From contig JACONQ010000007.1 in assembly GCA_014281115.1 (NCBI GenBank), forward strand, positions 2,542,001-2,606,000: a stretch of DNA of 64,000 nt, read 5' to 3'. Source of the DNA: Laburnicola sp. R22_1. Its lineage: Eukaryota; Ascomycota; Dothideomycetes; Pleosporales; Didymosphaeriaceae. Of this stretch, positions 30,350 to 42,116 are shown piece by piece (position 1 is the stretch's first letter; each line of letters starts with the position of its first letter). The notes under the pieces were generated by a model. The model was not told where the DNA came from. It worked only from the letters and a program-made list of their open reading frames with translations, and ran no database searches. Both the position numbers and the translations under genes were made by a program.

Positions 30350-30960
30350 TAGAAACTCTTTATGTGCGCCATTCCTTATAAGTTTAGTAAGTGGCTTAGC
30401 TAGGTGTAAAAATCTAGCAATAAACTATTAGTAAAAGTTGGCAAATTCTAGGAAGGCTTGCACGTTTTTTACGCACTAGAGTGTGGGCTAACTTGCCATA
30501 GTCTTAACTTTCTTAGGATTTATTTTAATACTATTAGTAGTGAGTATAAGTTTTAAATACTTTACCTATTTGATATTCTATTTGCACTTTATAAGATTTA
30601 TGTATAGGCTAGTATTATAAAGTCTAGTAATTACCTTAAGTACGTGCGTCTTATACTCATCTTTTTACTTACTATATATAAGGATGTTATCTAAGTACGC
30701 TGTATAAAAGTTATTAAGATACTTATAAAGCGTCTTATTAATAAAAGTCTAAAAAGTCCCTAGAGTATTATAGAGTCTAAAAGGCATAACTATATACTTA
30801 TATAGCCTATACTGTGTTATAAAAACTATTTTCTCTTTATTGCCTTTTTTAATTTGTATAGTGTTAAAGGCGGCAATAATATCTACTAATAATATAATAG
30901 AGACCTTAGCCATCCTATTAAGTGTCTTCTTAATAGAGGGAGGCGCGTTTTAATTCTTTT
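30350..30960 (-). pseudogene. Ty3/Gypsy reverse transcriptase, inactivated
   Basis: Minus-strand reading: LVDIIAAFNTIQIKKGNKEK, YRLYKYIVMPFRLYNTLGTF, then the catalytic block AYLDNILIYSK (YLDD with the second Asp changed to Asn, about 30675-30700). VKYLKLILTTNSIKINPKK, VQAFLEFANFY and FLHLAKPLTKL follow. Order and spacing match fungal Ty3 RTs. TAG/TAA codons stand at Gln and Trp positions. Confidence 0.9.
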
Positions 30961-33900
30961 TTATTATAGCGTTTAATTATTAGTAGTTAATATAAATCTA
31001 AAGATCTTCCCTAGGCTTCTTTACTACTAGTACTAGCGCTACCCATAGTGACGTACTTGGGCGTATAAACCCTTTACCTAGTATTTTATTAATATATTTC
31101 TTAACCGCTTTAGTTTTAGTGCGTGTTAGTCTATAGATCTTAGGTTAAAAATTAGAAAGCTTAGGTTCATATTAATTATGTAGTTAACTTCCTTACAGCG
31201 CAGAGGTAGGGTGTTAGCTTTAATAGTGCTAAACACTTACTTAAACTTATTAAAGACAAATCTAGGGACTATGCTATAAAGCTTATTATCTAACTAAAGT
31301 GCTTAGTTTAGCTTGTCTATATACTTATTAAAGTTCTCTTTAGTTGTTGTAGCAGCTAAACTAGAAAAGCTGTCCTTAAACGTGTTAAGGGAGACGTTAT
31401 TATTAGGAGGGCGCTTAAGTAAGTCCTAATAATGGGTCTCTACCTAGATAATATTATTAGAATCTTAGGCAGCTAATTAAATAGTGGCGTACCCACTAAT
31501 TATATATATATTACTAACTAGCGAAGTTTTATACAACTTACTCTTTAATAGTTAATTATAGTATATAGTTTTGGGTTGTCCTTAATATAAGTAGTTAGTT
31601 TGGTAGTAATCTAATTTAAACTCTATAGAATAGGTTTTACTAAACTAAATTAAGGGCTTATAATAGTCTGGCTAATTTATATCTAGAATAATATTGTATT
31701 TTATAATATTAGTAATATAGTATAGTATAGTGGACGTATAGCTGCTATATTTAATAGTAAGGTCTATAGCTTCTATAAGTTTACTAATCTTACTACTATC
31801 TGCTAATGCTAGTTATACAGGTTTATTAGTCTTAATTATCTTATAGCTGTGTTGCTTTATCTAATGCTAGGTTATAAAGCATACGCTTGCCCCTATATTA
31901 ATAAGTGTAAAAGTTTTTTGCCATTCTTATAGTGTTTATATTTAACCTAGAAAGGTTAACTAACTTATTATATTAAAAGGACTATTAGTTAAGAAGGTAG
32001 AGAAGACTTAGTGCCCACTAGAATAGGCTTAATTAAGTGGGACGGCGAGAGTGGTGATAGTTTCAAATTAGTTGTAACTTAATTAAATTTAGTCTAACAT
32101 TCTCTTAGCACTATACTAGTCTAGCTTCTATATGTGGTTTTGCGTAGAAGTATCTAGTTTTCTAAGTTAATTATAAAGCTATTATTGTTAACTTTAATAT
32201 TGTTCTTAGTGGGCTTATTTTTAGTTTCTAATTTATTAGCGTACAACGCTTGTAGGATAGTAAGTAATGTAGAAATATTAGTAGATAGTATAATAGGCTT
32301 ATTATAATAGGGTGCGTATAGATTATATTATTAGTAGTTAGGCTTACTATACTTAAAGCATAGTTTTAAACACGCTACTATATGCCTCTCTTTTTTAGTT
32401 TAGCTAAACGTAACCTTATTAAGGTTTTATTTTAATAATATTATTAAAGCGTAAGGCTTTGCTATCTTTGTTTGTGTTATAAATATACTTATAGTTGTAG
32501 CCTTTGCCTTTAGAGCTATAGTGTACTAGTGTTATTTATTAATATTGCTAGTATTGCGTAAGTACTATAATAGACTATTGCTATCTTTCTTATAGATATT
32601 TGCGGCATTAGCAATAGACTAGTTTATAAGCTTCTAGGTATAGTTAATTATTATAGTGTCTGGCATAGAGATAAGATTGCGAACAGCTATAAAATAAATA
32701 CGCCATACTATAAAACTCTTGCTAGCCTTTTGTTTAAGAGGCTGTAAGGGATTGGCTAGATTATTTAACGCCTAAGTAATCTTATCTATAGATATATATT
32801 TATAGAATTTGTCTAAGACCTTAATATACTCTATAAAGTGCTAGGGTCTTATATTTTTAACTAACGCCTAAGCGTTGCCCTTAATATAATTTATAAGGTA
32901 TATAATATGCTAGTTCTTCTTATTAAAGGTAATCTTATATTTGTTAATAGCTAGTACGCGCCACCTTTTATAGTTCTTGTCTTCTTTACTATTAAATTTT
33001 TCTAAGTTAGACATCTTAGGTAGATAATGCCCACTGCTAAATATAAAGATAGTGGCGACAGAAGTAGTAGCTATAGAAGAAGCTTAAGGAATATAAGGTT
33101 TGCAAATATTATCTTATTACTTATTATAATTAACTTGTTTAGTAGTATCTTAGACAAATAATACGCTATGTTTATAATAGGAAGAGAGGTTGCGTTATAA
33201 TATCTAGCTATTATAGATAGCTAGAGAGAAGTTGTAGCGTAGACCTGCCTATTTTTAGAGAGATACTTGCCTAAATAAATAAGAATCTCCGCGAGTATTA
33301 GTGTTTTACTCTAGAACTATATACCTATAAAAGTTAGGCTTATATTATTAAACTTTACATACTAAGTTAATAACTTTATTTTGCTTATTCTGTTTTAATT
33401 AGTTATAGTTATAATGCAGCTTCTCTAAGTTATAAGTAGCTTTATTATAGTTAAACTAATAGTTGCATAATATCTATTATTCCGCCTTCTATAATTAGTA
33501 ATACTTACTAGCCTTACTATTATATTTCTTAACTTTAGCCCTCGCTTAGTCTAACTCTAATTGCAAGAATTTAATCTAATATTCTTAGTTATTAATAGTA
33601 ATTAGGTGCTTACTTAGTTAGGCTTATAACTCTCTATTTTCTTTGCGTGCCTTAGCGAGTTTGTGTTTCTTAACCTTAAGTTTTTTACAGAGTTAAGGGA
33701 CAGTGTTAGCAGTATTATTATTATTAGCGAGGTCTTAGGTTTTATATAGCTGCTTGTATTTCTTTAACTTGCGCTAGATTACTATACGCTGCTTAACTAT
33801 TTCTATTATATTTAGCGTAGTAGTAGTAGACGCTTCCTATAACTATAAAGCTTAGCCTTTAAAGTTGTTGTCTGTGCTGCAAGCAACGTTATGGAGGGTA

Positions 33901-34785
33901 ATAAGGAGGACTAGAATATTAATAACCTAGTTATAGAGTTTCTCTATTACTTGCTTAAGTAGTTTATTACTACTATTAATAATATTGTTAATAATAGTAT
34001 TGTACTTAATAGAAGCAAGTTTATTATCCTTGGGGTAGTCTACACCTAATTAAAAAGTATAGGTAGAATTATTATTAGTGTTATTATATTCTTATAACTC
34101 TAGCCAGACCTTACTATTATTATTGTTTTTAGGGAAGATAATATAGAATTGCGGGTAATTATTCTTAAGGTACGTAATTTCTAGGTAAAAGTTTAAAATG
34201 TTCAAATCTATATATTCTAGTATTATAGGCATTATATTAACTTAATTGCTACTAGTCTCTAAGGTTGTATAAATAGTGTTATAGAATTGGCTAGGCTGTT
34301 AAACTTGTTTCTAGCCTAGGATACTAGACACAACCTAACTCTACATTTTATTATTACTAGCTATAGTCTATAATTATAACTATAAAGGTTAAGGTATTTG
34401 TAGTAAACTATAGCGTAAGTGGCGTACTTGCTTTTGCTTATTTACTATTCTCTATATATCTTCTAGAGTTATTATTACGTATACTAGTACCTAAGGCGAC
34501 TCCTCTAACTAGTATAGCGTTTGTCTCCTAATTAGTTGTGACATATTACTATTATTAGGCCTAGACATTTTGTTTACCTACTAGGCTTCTTACACAAATC
34601 TAGTTTTTATTTACTAAATAGCACCCTAGTATTCTTATAACGCGTAGTAACTATTAATAGTATAAGCTTATATAAGCTAGTTAATATGCGTAAGTTATAA
34701 GGTTGCCTATTAGCTTAATACTAACTTCTTTAGATTGCTAGGCCTAATACGATATTATATAGGGTGTAAGGTTAACGTAGTATAG

Positions 34786-34996
34786 TATAAAGAATTAATA
34801 GTTCGAGTTAAGATAATAGTTAATTAAACTCTATAGGTGAGATACTACGTAGGAATCCTAGTAATTACCTACGCCTACTATATAGTGGGCGCGCGGTGGC
34901 GCTAGGTGCTAGGTCTAGTTAGGCTAGCGCTAGAGATAAGGCGTTATCTTCGGTCTGCCTTAGGGCCGCGGCGCCTCTAGGCATCAATCCATCACA
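34786..34996 (-). repeat. Right LTR (5' LTR) of the Gypsy element
   Basis: About 211 bp. On the minus strand it begins TGTGATGGATTGATGCC. It is less decayed than the left copy (retains GGCGCCGCGGCCC). Confidence 0.85.
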
Positions 34997-35216
34997 TATA
35001 GGACTTAGATAGTAACTTGCGTAAGAAAAGCGCTCTTTTAGATATATAGTTAAATATATTCCTAATATATTTACTAGCTAATATTATAATAGAATAATTA
35101 GCCTACTCTTTACGCGAACCACTACTTCTAAGTTATACTATTATTACTAAAGCTAGATAGCAAACAGTTTAGTAAGTTAAATATATTATAAATATATTTA
35201 TAGTTTATATACTGAT
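34997..35216. other. AT-rich spacer between Gypsy and Copia elements
   Basis: Contains AAATATATTCCTAATATATTT-like words. No gene. Confidence 0.5.
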
Positions 35217-35396
35217 TGTAAGATAGTAAAGATTACAGTAATTCATAGTAATATGGGTTGACTATAAGAAAAGAGGTATGTTATTACTATGGAGGACTAA
35301 GGGCCTAAAGGTGTATGGGTGAGGCTAGGCATAAGATTATTCCGGCCAAGGTCATGTAACTAAGGACTAACTATACAGCCATGCGGCAGTCTTACA
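35217..35396 (-). repeat. 3' LTR of the 35217-41814 Copia element
   Basis: 180 bp, TGTAAG...CTTACA. Differs from the right LTR by about 20 transitions, among them GTAACTAAGGACTAACTATA versus GTGACCAAGGACCGACCATA. Confidence 0.88.
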
Positions 35397-37549
35397 CACC
35401 CCCTTTAGATTGCCAATAGTAGTGATCTGAGAGATGCCAGGTCCTAAGTTAAAATAGGTATGCGTGGCGACAAGAGATAAAGTCAAAATGGCGCGATAGG
35501 CAACAAACAACTCCTAACCTTAGTAAGGGAAAGAAAAAGGAGCTGTTAGCAAGTTCTTATATAGGCTGCTTACTATAAAAGTTACTCTAAAACACTGTAA
35601 CAACAGTATAAGTGAGCTAAAAGGTGTTAGACTAGAGGGGCGCGTAGCCATATGCCTTATTAACATAGTGTTAAACCAGAGGGGCGCGTGGCTATATGCC
35701 TTATTAATAGTATGAAATATAGTAATTTTGTGGACTGTAAGTGCAAGGACGGGGTAAGATTCATTAGTCACCTAAACCGCCAGGACGGGGTGAGACTAAT
35801 AGGTTACCTAAGCCGTCTGTGTGTGGGTCGGCGTCTAAGTGTTCTTAGCATATAGCTTATAATAGTAGATTAGGTCTATTTTAATATAAAATCACTATAA
35901 GAAAGCAGTCTGCCCAGGTACTAGCGTAAACAATCGTAACTGTTCTATATAGCCAGGCTAGCAAGTAAGGGCGTACCTTATAGGAGAGTCTAGTCTTAAA
36001 ATAAGAAAAGGTAGGTCCTAGTCTAGTGCTAAGGTCTGCCTATATTCGTTATTAATGTAAGCCGTCTTAATAACTTTAGTGTGATTGACTCCAGCGTAAG
36101 TGGGCGGAACTACTCTATATAGCTGCGCCAGCACAAGGAGACAGAACTCCTTACTAATACCTAGACTTATGCCTTAGGTGTATAGGTACTAAGGGAACTA
36201 ATCTGTAGGATAGGTAGCTAATCTACCTAGGTATAGACAGTTATTAGCTATTATTAACTTCTTAATAGACAGTGCTCTGCGTTAGATATTAAGATTCTTC
36301 TTACTAGAGCCGTAATACAATACGTGTAAGGTCTTGTCACTATAAAACATAGGGAAAGTAGGGTACTAGAACAGAGTAGTGCTTAGGGGCAATATTAGAC
36401 TAGAGGAGCGCGTGGCTATGTGCCTTATTAATATGTAGAGATAGAGGAGCATTGGACTAGAGGAGCGCGTAGCTATAGGCCTTATTAACACAGTAAAACA
36501 TAGTGATTCTGGAGACTGTGGGCGCAGGGATAAGGTGAGATTTATAGGTCACCTAAACCACTAATATTTTACTATAAGGTTGCAGAGGTATAAAAGCTTA
36601 AAGACTCTACTTATTTACCTATAATCTACTTTAGAATAGGCTTAAGTTGTAAGAGCTTTAACTATTCCTAATGCTTCTGTTTAGGTAGAAGTTTTATAAG
36701 GCCGTTAGCAGGCTAAGAGTTAGTTTTAATATAAGCGGGAGTAATAGTTCCTTATAGTGCCTATTCCTATAACTAATAGTAGTGTATATCCACATATTAA
36801 AGGGTTGTCTTTAGCTAAGGGGACTCTGTAACTAGTAGACAAATTATCTGTTTGTTATTATAGTACATAGAGGGTTGTTCCTTAAAGTCTAGATAGAGAT
36901 TATTAAAGATCCTAGACCACTAGTAGTACTTAGTGTACCCTGTAGAAAGTGAGATAAGTTTGGCTTTAGTAGTTAACTTAACAACGCAGCGTTAGAGCGT
37001 TGCTTTCTAGTTAATTAGACCGCCAAATAGGAAGAAGATATAGCCTTGTAAGGACTTGTGGGTTGCCTTATAATTAGCGTAAGACGCGTTAGTTGCGCTA
37101 TAGAAGTTAGTCTCTTTAGTATCTTTTTAATAGAGATGCAAAGTAGTGTAGTCTACAGAGTAGTGTAGTGCTAGGTTTTAGGAGTAATGTAAATATGCAA
37201 GGCACTAATATGTAGCTAATAAGTGTTTAGGGCTAGGGTTAGTAAGGAATTCAGCTAATTTTAAATAAGCTTTGGCGATATCTAGACGTGTAGCACCAGC
37301 AGCGTAGCTGATAGATTTAACTATCTAGGAGTAATAATAAGATGCGTCCTTGTTTTTAGACTCTGTTAATGGTACAAGCTCCTTAAAAGGTAGAGGTAAA
37401 GCAGGTGCCTTAGTTTAGGACAACTTTTAAGGTGCTAGGTATTTGGCGTAGATTTTCTAGATATAGTTATATTGTAACAACCAAAGATAACAATTATCGC
37501 AGTCTCTATATATGGTAATACTATAGAAAGTAGAGTTCTCTTAGCCTTG

Positions 37550-38400
37550 CAAGTTGGTAATTTTATACTATTTAATAAGCTTACGTTTAAAGTCGTTAAG
37601 AAATAATAAATAACCTAGAAGGGCTATAGTAATAATGTCGTCCACATAAAAGAAGACGATAATGCGGTTGTCTCTCTATAGACAGGGTGCGTCAAGTACT
37701 AGTAATAGACTAAAGCTCTTAAGTGTAGTTGTAAAGTCTTCGTACCAGAGTAGTAGTAACGTCTTAAGGCCATAAAGGGCGCGATAAAGTTGCCAGTAGT
37801 GCCCGCTGTTATAGAAACCTTCTAGTTAAAAGGTGTAAATAGGTTTGGGGAGTTTGGCGTTGGTAAAAGTATTAATAGCGTCGTATTAACATATGTCCAT
37901 ATTAAAGTAGGCGGCAATTGCCATAAGAGCGCGGAATATTCGTATAGTAAGAGTAGTAGCATAGGTGTTACCTATAATAGTCTATAAGTCTCCTCTTATA
38001 ACAAGCCTTGCTTTAAACTTAGCTAGATAGCCTTAATTAAATTTATATGTGAAGACCTATATAAGTGGCAAGACTTTAGTGCTTAGAGAAAGCTCTAAGA
38101 GCGAAATCTTAGTGTATGTCTCCTTTCTAGCGATAGTATTTAGCTCCTTCTTCGCAGCTGCCATAAAGCCTTCTCTAAACTATATAGGGAGTTTTAGGAC
38201 ATTATTCTAAAATTAAGGCAGGGGCAGAAGCTAGTCTCTATAAACTCGCCGTGATAGTGCGATTAATTAGGGCACTTTGTCTAGTAGTAAGGCCGACGCG
38301 AACGTGTTCTAATAAGTCTAGATAGTGTTAGTAGCAGAATTTCGTGTGCGTTTAGGCAACACGTTAGTAGTTTAGAGATAGGTATTAGTCCTATATTACT
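37550..38400 (-). pseudogene. Copia reverse transcriptase, inactivated
   Basis: The minus strand reads RDNRIIVFFYVDDIITI across 37630-37680, the RVT_2 catalytic block with both Asp codons intact. TAG/TAA interrupt the frame on both sides, so it is not functional. Boundaries are approximate. Confidence 0.8.
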
Positions 38401-41038
38401 TTCTTTACGCAGGAGGTCCTATTAATGTAGGTGTAGAGAACGTAGAGGACTAAGAGGACGTTAGCGGTGTAGCTGTTACTAATATTGGCGGCGCGAAGGT
38501 CTAATTAACTATAAAAACTAGTAAAGGGTATGTATATCTGCCATGGTGTATATTATAAGCTTGGCCTAATTTCTCGCCTACGAGTAGGGTTTTAGTAGAA
38601 AGAATAGACAGCTTAGCGTCTTTATGTACTTCCTTATTAGAATCTTCCTACTCACTTTCTAATTCTTTAACCTTAATATTATTAATAGCTTAATCTAACT
38701 AAATGCCAAGTAGGCTCTCTTTATTAGTAGACCTAAAGAATAGTTCTTTATTAAAGGTAATATCCCTTGTTTAAATGACCTTGCCTCTGTGTCCGCGGGA
38801 TACAGCTTTTGGTACCCATATATAGTAGATATTGCGTGAGTCTACGCCTACTAAGTAACTAATAAGCGCCCTTAGAAAAAGCTTATCTATTTAGGAAATC
38901 TTCTTGCAAAGGTAGTATGCTCTACATCTATAGATGCGTAGATAAGCGATAGAGGGCGGTTTGCTGTGTGCAGCCTTAAACAGTGTAGTCTAGTTTAATA
39001 ATTTAATAGAAGTCTAATTAAGTAGATATGCCGCATAGACGTACATCTCTTCGCACAGGTAAAGTAGAAGATTAGACGTAGTCCTAAGTAATTAAGACAT
39101 AGTAATTAGCATCTTTTCTAACTATTCTATATGGCCTAATTATTCTATAGTGTTAGGGGACTAGAGCTGTATAGTAATGCCTTGTTATTTATAGTGCTTA
39201 ACTACACTAAGGTTATTCTAAAACCTATAAGCTCTCTTTCTATCCATTAGTACGAACACTAGGCTGGCGTTGTAGTGGCGTTTAATATGTCTATCTATAA
39301 GTTTAAAGACTCTATCCAGGACATCTATAGATTAATTAGGTATGCCATATACTATATAGGTCTTAGAGACAAGACAGTAACTATAAAAGATGTACTAGTT
39401 GCCCGTAAGAGATTTAGCGTCAAGTGCAATAATATTAATAGTAATAGCTTTAAATACACGCGTAGGTTAGTGCTCTCTATTAGATCTCTATAAGATAATC
39501 TATAAAGCCTTGTTAACTCTGCATTGTTTGTAGTCTTATATACTAGGGGGAGGAGATATAAGCGAAGCTATGCTAGCAACGTTGTAACTTAGTTTCTCTA
39601 TTAATTTAGCTCTAGCATAGCCCATTAAGACGTGTGCGTAAAGACTAGATAACGTGCGGTTAGGTAGTAGTGTAATGGAGGGTTTCTTATAGCTCCTTTT
39701 GTTAGCAAGCGCTAGGAAAGGTCTGTTAGTGTGGTCCTCTAGTGGTGCTGGGGGAGACCGTTAGTCCACTAGAATATAGTAACCGCCTATAGGTTTAACT
39801 ATTACCTAGATAGGATTCTTAGTGCTATCCTTTATATACAGGCATTCACGCCCTAAGTTAAAGTGGATATCTTTTCCTCTAAGCCTTAAGAGCGACACTA
39901 GTGAGGTGATAAAGCCTAGACATAAGGCAACATTCCTTAATATAGTTCTTATAAGTCTACCTAGTGTCTGGATTTCGATGTCGTATTTACCCCATGCGGC
40001 GATTTCCACTAAGTCTTCTCTATAACTAATCCTTTTGCCTAGTATTATAGGACAAATCTATATAAACTTATTAGGCTCATTATAGACGTGTATGTCCAAA
40101 CCACAATTAAGAATCTAAGAGTAATAGAGTACTAAGGATAGACGTTACTTATTACTTATTATAAGGTATTTTATTATGTGTGCCTGTTTGTATTCTCTAT
40201 TAGAGGCTTAGTTGCTAGTGTTAATATAACCTATAGGTGTAATGCAATCTTGCTTTGCCTTCTTTCTTATTTGTATTTTATTAAGTAGCTTAGCCTATCT
40301 AGTAACCTTACTATATCTTTAAATGGCTTTAACGTAAGCTAAGTTAATTTTAAACCTAATTTCTTGCAGCTAGGTGCAGATATATAGATAAGCTCCCCAT
40401 TATGGGTTATCTAAATGGGCGTTGCCTTTGCCATAAGGACAAGGCTTTCTTTGCAAACTACTAGCGATCTTAGTGTTAGTGCGCTTTCTATTATTCTAAA
40501 GTCCTCCCATATTATTTAAAGGTGTTAAGCTACAGCTCTAATTTCTTGCATCTGTATAGTAAGAAGACTATACTCTATTAAGCGCGGTATGGGTAGTGTC
40601 TTATATATTACCCTTATTTAAGCTGTATAGGTACAGTGTTATTTAGTAGTGTTAAATAAGTGCTGCGATAGATACCTTATTAGGTATACTTAGTAGTGGT
40701 GCAGGGACTGTAATAAGTTGCTCTGGTGTAACAATAACGCCTGCGCGATTAATAATAGCTGGTATAGTATAGACTATTAAAGCTAGTAGGTTAAGTTCTG
40801 CGTTAATATATACTAAATGGGCCTTATGAACTTTTTTGTTTATTATTGCTGCAAATCCTAAATTAATAGTATGAAAGACCTTAAGAAGATTAAGCTAGGG
40901 AGCGAAACCCTAGACAGCTAGAACCTTTAGTTTAATGGCCTTGTTAAGATGAATTTGGAAGTCGTTTATCTAGTCCTTAATTAACTAGCGACTAGGCGTG
41001 TACTTCTTCGCCTTATTATATTAATAGTCTGCTTCTTC

Positions 41039-41440
41039 TTATTTTATAACTATTATTTTTAAGTAGTTCTTATAAAGGAACCTAATTTGTTCTGCAATAG
41101 TATAGTTAGTAGGCATAGAAATTAGTATGTTGTCCCTTACTATACTCATAATGTGGCTTTTAAGCTTACTTAGCGATTTCTTATGTTTTTGTTTGCGCTT
41201 GTATTTCTCTTTCCACACTACAATATTAAGGTTTTTATTAGGGTAAGATTTAATGTCTTTTAGCACCGCAAGGTTTATAGTCTTTGGGTTAACGTATTTT
41301 AGGACGCGTAGTGTGCGCGTAGTACGTTTAAAAACTGTGTACCATGGTTTAAAGTTGTCCATCCCTTTTAGTATAACTTTTTTATCCTTTGGCGTTGCCA
41401 TTATAACGCGTTTGCGATAACTTTTCGCGTGTTTAGCCAC
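41039..41440 (-). pseudogene. Copia Gag N-terminal part (open 133 codons)
   Basis: Longest surviving open frame of this element. It reads MAKHAKSYRKRVIMATPKDK, VILKGMDNFKPWYTVFKRTT, then Lys/Leu-rich helices. The true Gag start is probably the internal MATPKDKKVIL. Fungal Copia Gags start similarly, with a LxGxxNFxxW-type segment. It ends in stop codons well before a zinc knuckle. Confidence 0.6.
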
Positions 41441-41634
41441 TAGTATGGGCTTTTTATCGTAATTCGGAGTCTTATAGTATTTTACATAGTAACTGTAATC
41501 GTAGTTTTTGCAAATGACTTTTCGCGTTATTGTGAAAACTCTACTCTGGTCCGTGCGAGCGATAATGTGGCAGCAGGACTAACTAGTAAGGAGTTTTAGA
41601 GAGTGCGCAATAAGCGTTGTGCTAGGCTCATAAC

Positions 41635-41814
41635 TGTAAGATAGTGGAGATCACAGTAATTCATAGTAATATAGGTTGACTATAAGAAAAGAGGTGTGTT
41701 ATTACTATGGAGGACTGAGGGCCTAAAGGTGTATAGGTGAGGCTAGGCATAAGGTTATTTCGGCCGAGGTCATGTGACCAAGGACCGACCATACAGCCAT
41801 GCGGTAGTCTTACA
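41635..41814 (-). repeat. 5' LTR of the 35217-41814 Copia element
   Basis: 180 bp, TGTAAG...CTTACA, the better preserved copy. Directly followed by CTAAT, the target duplication. Confidence 0.88.
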
Positions 41815-41930
41815 CTAATAGTATTATAGCTGCCTATAGATAGTTACTTAGATAGTTTAGTTATTAATAGGTTTTTACTTAAGAAAAACCTTGAAACTAA
41901 TACTATAAATTTATAGAAAATATTTCTAAT
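41815..41930. other. 116-bp spacer between two Copia elements
   Basis: AT-rich sequence bounded by CTAAT at both ends, each CTAAT being one arm of a different element's target duplication. Confidence 0.7.
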
Positions 41931-42116
41931 TGTTAGATTTAATAGTTGAATGCGATAATGCGCCTTAATAGATAATAATAATTGTATTATATTTGTGTCC
42001 ACTATGTTTGGCTAGTTCTGACTTCTTTGCTAGTGTGCTAAGCTAGGTAGTCCCTACTTTATTGTACAGATCCAACCTCAACGCGCTTGTTCTATCTAAC
42101 AGCTGCATATCTAACA
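41931..42116 (-). repeat. 3' LTR of the 41931-47080 Copia element
   Basis: 186 bp, with ends TGTTAG and CTAACA (originally TGTCAG/CTGACA). More AT-rich than its partner through C-to-T and G-to-A changes. A purine tract (AAAGGGG on the minus strand) lies inside it. Confidence 0.92.

Larger units (their letters stand above)
26687..34996 (-). mobile_element. Gypsy (Ty3) LTR retrotransposon, full length but RIP-decayed
   Basis: LTRs lie at 26687-26898 and 34786-34996. A purine tract (AGAAGGGGAGG on the minus strand) lies next to the left LTR, so transcription runs leftward. Minus-strand readings show Gag in about 32900-34100 and a knuckle-like CFKYSKPNY near 32340. A clear Ty3-type RT follows at about 30350-30960, with RNase H and integrase downstream toward 28000. 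A Copia solo LTR (27566-27856) is inserted near its 3' end. The 8.3-kb length is usual for an autonomous Gypsy element. Target duplications are not clear in the AT-rich flanks. Confidence 0.85.
35217..41814 (-). mobile_element. Copia retrotransposon, full length, decayed (TSD CTGAT/CTAAT)
   Basis: 180-bp LTRs at 35217-35396 and 41635-41814. Flanks are CTGAT (35212-35216) and CTAAT (41815-41819), a duplication differing by one G-to-A change. A purine tract (AAAGGGGG on the minus strand) adjoins the left LTR. Minus-strand coding order is Gag (41440 downward), protease-like region near 40000, integrase, RT with an intact FFYVDDIIT motif at about 37630-37660, and RNase H near 36600-36900. At 6.6 kb it is at the long end for Copia. 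Less decayed than the Gypsy neighbour, but stops are frequent. Confidence 0.88.

Noticed and set aside
35520..35771. 83-codon minus-strand ORF near the Copia 3' LTR
   Set aside because: Non-coding 3' part of the element by position, composition not protein-like, no domain.
39275..39493. 72-codon plus-strand ORF in the 35217-41814 element
   Set aside because: It is antisense to the Copia polyprotein and shows no domain; shadow frame.
39822..40025. 67-codon plus-strand ORF overlapping the Copia protease region
   Set aside because: Antisense shadow of a minus-strand frame that reads as Copia polyprotein.
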